64,000 nucleotides of DNA from Prosopocoilus inquinatus (Eukaryota; Arthropoda; Insecta; Coleoptera; Lucanidae): assembly GCA_036172665.1 (NCBI GenBank), contig CM069875.1:17329806-17393805 (forward strand), given 5' to 3'. Positions within the stretch are counted from its first letter, which is position 1. The number at the start of each line of letters is the position of its first letter. The position numbers were made by a program, and so were the translations under genes. A model generated the notes under the pieces. That model worked only from the letters and a program-made list of their open reading frames with translations, was not told the origin of the DNA and searched no databases. Below, in pieces: positions 62,710 to 64,000 of this stretch.

Positions 62710-64000
62710 CTATTTCCAGCTCCTGCTGCGTCCAAAAACTTCGTATCTCACATCGGAGTTACTAGAGTCCATCGAAATGTCAAATAACATGATAGATGAG
62801 TAAGGATCGATTAGATACATCACAGGAACAACGCTAATGCGTGTTGTTTCGTTTAAAACTATTTCCAGCTTCAGCTGCGTCCGAGAACTTCGTATCACAC
62901 TTCAGAGTTACTGGAGGTCATCCAAACGTCAAATAACATGATAGATGAGTAAGGATCGATTAGATACATCACAGGAACAACGCTAATGCGTGTTGTTTCG
63001 TTTAAAACTATTTCCAGCTTCAGCTGCGTCCGAGAACTTCGTATCTCACTTCAGAGTTACTGGAGTCCATCCAAACGTCAAGTAACATGATAGATGAGTA
63101 AGGATCGATTAGATACATCACAGGAACAACGCTAATGCGTGTTGTTTCATTTAAAACTATTTCCAGCTTCTGCTGCGTCCGATAATTTCGTATCTCACAT
63201 CAGAGTTACTGGAGTCCATCCAAACGTCAAATAACATGATAGATAAGTAAGGATCGATTAGATACATCACAAGAACAAGACGAATACGTGTTGTTTCGTT
63301 CAAAACTATTTCCAGCTTCTGCTGCGTCCGAGAACTTTGTATCTCACATCAGAGTTACTGGAGTCCATTCAAGCGTCAAATAACATGATAGATGAGTAAG
63401 GATCGATTAGATACATCACAGGAACAAGACGAATACGTGTTGTTTCGTTCAAAACTATTTCCAGCTTCTGCTGGGTCCGAGAACTTTGTATCTCACATCA
63501 GAGTTACTGGAGTCCATTCAAACGTCAAATAACATGATAGATGAGTAAGGATCGATTAGATACATCACAGGAACAAGGCTAATACGTGTTGTTTCGTTTA
63601 AAACTATTTCCAGCATCAGCTGCGTCCGAAAACGTCGTATCTCACATCAAAGTTACTGGAGTCCATCCAAACATCAAATAACATGTTAGATAAGTAAGGA
63701 TCGATTAGATACATCACAGGAACAACGCTAATACGTGCTGTTTCGTTTAAAATTAATTCCAGCTCCTGCTGCGTCCAAAAACTTCGTATCTCAAATCAGA
63801 GTTACTAGAGTCCATCGAAACGTCAAATAACATGATAGATGAGTAAGGATCGATTAGATACATCACAGGAACAACGCTAATGCGTGTTGTTTCATTTAAA
63901 ACTATTTCCAGCTTCTGCTGCGTCCGGTAATTTCGTATCTCACATCAGAGTTACTGGAGGTCATCCAAACGTCAAATAACATGATAGATGGGTAAGGATC
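62710..64000. repeat. Partial B' HOR interval at the right edge
   Basis: Begins at the landmark at 62,710 and follows 26,873-28,163 at offset 35,837 until the window ends inside a monomer (last phase point 63,935, so 66 bp of that monomer are present). GGTCATCC at 63,959 pairs with GGTCATAC at 28,122, a private change in B. Confidence 0.8.

Larger units (their letters stand above)
1..64000. repeat. 149-bp satellite DNA array filling the window
   Basis: The window consists of about 430 head-to-tail monomers of one 149-bp sequence, all in the same orientation. The phase point GTATCTC falls at 2, 151, 300 and so on to 63,935, and the net drift of -137 bp is accounted for by eight indel monomers. 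Each monomer carries the same ordered blocks: GTATCTCACATC, GTCCATCC, CAAATAACATG, GTAAGGATCGATT, CACAGGAACAACGC, GTGTTGTTTC, AAAACTATTTCCAGC and GCTGCGTCC. No inversion, transposon, unique insert or gene interrupts it, so every stretch longer than 300 bases here holds satellite only. Known biology: purified tandem monomers near nucleosome length are typical of centromeric or pericentromeric heterochromatin. Centromere function is inference; nothing in the sequence proves it. Confidence 0.98.
54977..64000. repeat. Domain B': second copy of part of domain B
   Basis: Matches 11.85-14.25 kb at offset 43,138, 14.34-15.15 kb at offset 43,287, and 21.36-28.16 kb at offset 35,837 (landmarks 57,197, 60,326 and 62,710). 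B' therefore joins the start of B to its later units with the units at about 15.2-21.3 kb missing or rearranged. The match is still running at the right edge of the window. Confidence 0.82.

Noticed and set aside
1..64000. A long repetitive protein encoded by the array
   Set aside because: Because 149 is not divisible by 3, each monomer is read in a different frame, and stops interrupt all frames. No open frame exceeds 62 codons.
1..64000. CRISPR array
   Set aside because: The repeat is contiguous with no variable spacers of fixed length; the variable positions are scattered substitutions shared among monomers.
1..64000. CENP-B box (TTCGNNNNANNCGGG)
   Set aside because: TTCGTTTAA in the monomer matches only the first half; the CGGG part is absent. 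Minus-strand TTCGGACGC also fails at the required A and at CGGG.
1..64000. tRNA, 5S or other RNA-gene-derived repeat
   Set aside because: I see no A/B-box pair, no cloverleaf and no TTTT terminator at a consistent place in the monomer.
1..64000. Transposon remnants or microsatellites within the array
   Set aside because: Every 149-bp step is occupied by a recognisable monomer; no inserted sequence, target-site duplication, poly-A tail or simple-repeat run longer than about six bases was seen.

Overview
The whole window is one eukaryotic satellite DNA array. From position 2 to 63,934 it is an unbroken head-to-tail run of a single 149-bp monomer (about 40% G+C), always in the same orientation. 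Counting from the first GTATC phase point (2) to the last (63,935) gives 63,933 bp. That equals 430 x 149 minus 137 bp, and the 137 bp are fully explained by the eight indel-bearing monomers I found (4 x -31, 2 x -3, 1 x -8, 1 x +1). I see no gene, RNA gene, transposon, microsatellite or unique sequence anywhere. The short open frames on the minus strand are by-products of the repeat. Monomer size near one nucleosome, array purity and higher-order structure are typical of centromeric or pericentromeric heterochromatin of an animal or plant. I do not recognise the monomer and cannot name the species.

Layout. Monomers differ from each other at a limited set of positions, and the combinations recur at integer multiples of 149 bp, so the array is a nest of higher-order repeats (HORs). 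At the largest scale it reads A - B - A' - M - B'. A (1 to about 11,838) reappears as A' (about 28,991-39,480). B (about 11,839-28,990) reappears in part as B' (about 54,977-64,000). M (about 39,481-54,976) carries its own 25- to 29-monomer HOR. The 11.85-12.86 kb stretch also matches M at 40.54-41.54 kb, so A-to-A' homology really extends to about 12.86 kb.

Inside A and A' the unit is an 18-monomer, 2,651-bp HOR marked by a monomer with a 31-bp deletion. A alone also has a 2,384-bp (16-monomer) tandem duplication that looks very recent. Inside B and B' the units are 10 to 21 monomers, marked by a monomer that reads GTATCAC instead of GTATCTC. M is marked by GCCCATCC monomers.

Mechanism. Nearly every difference between paired copies is the gain or loss of a whole number of monomers (1, 3, 5, 7 or 16), with chimeric monomers at the joints. 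This is the expected footprint of in-register unequal crossing-over or gene conversion. Out-of-register indels are rare; two of them (-31 and -3) were propagated by amplification, which makes them good clocks for the order of events. All comparisons were made by eye, so breakpoints are given as ranges and identities are not percentages from an alignment.
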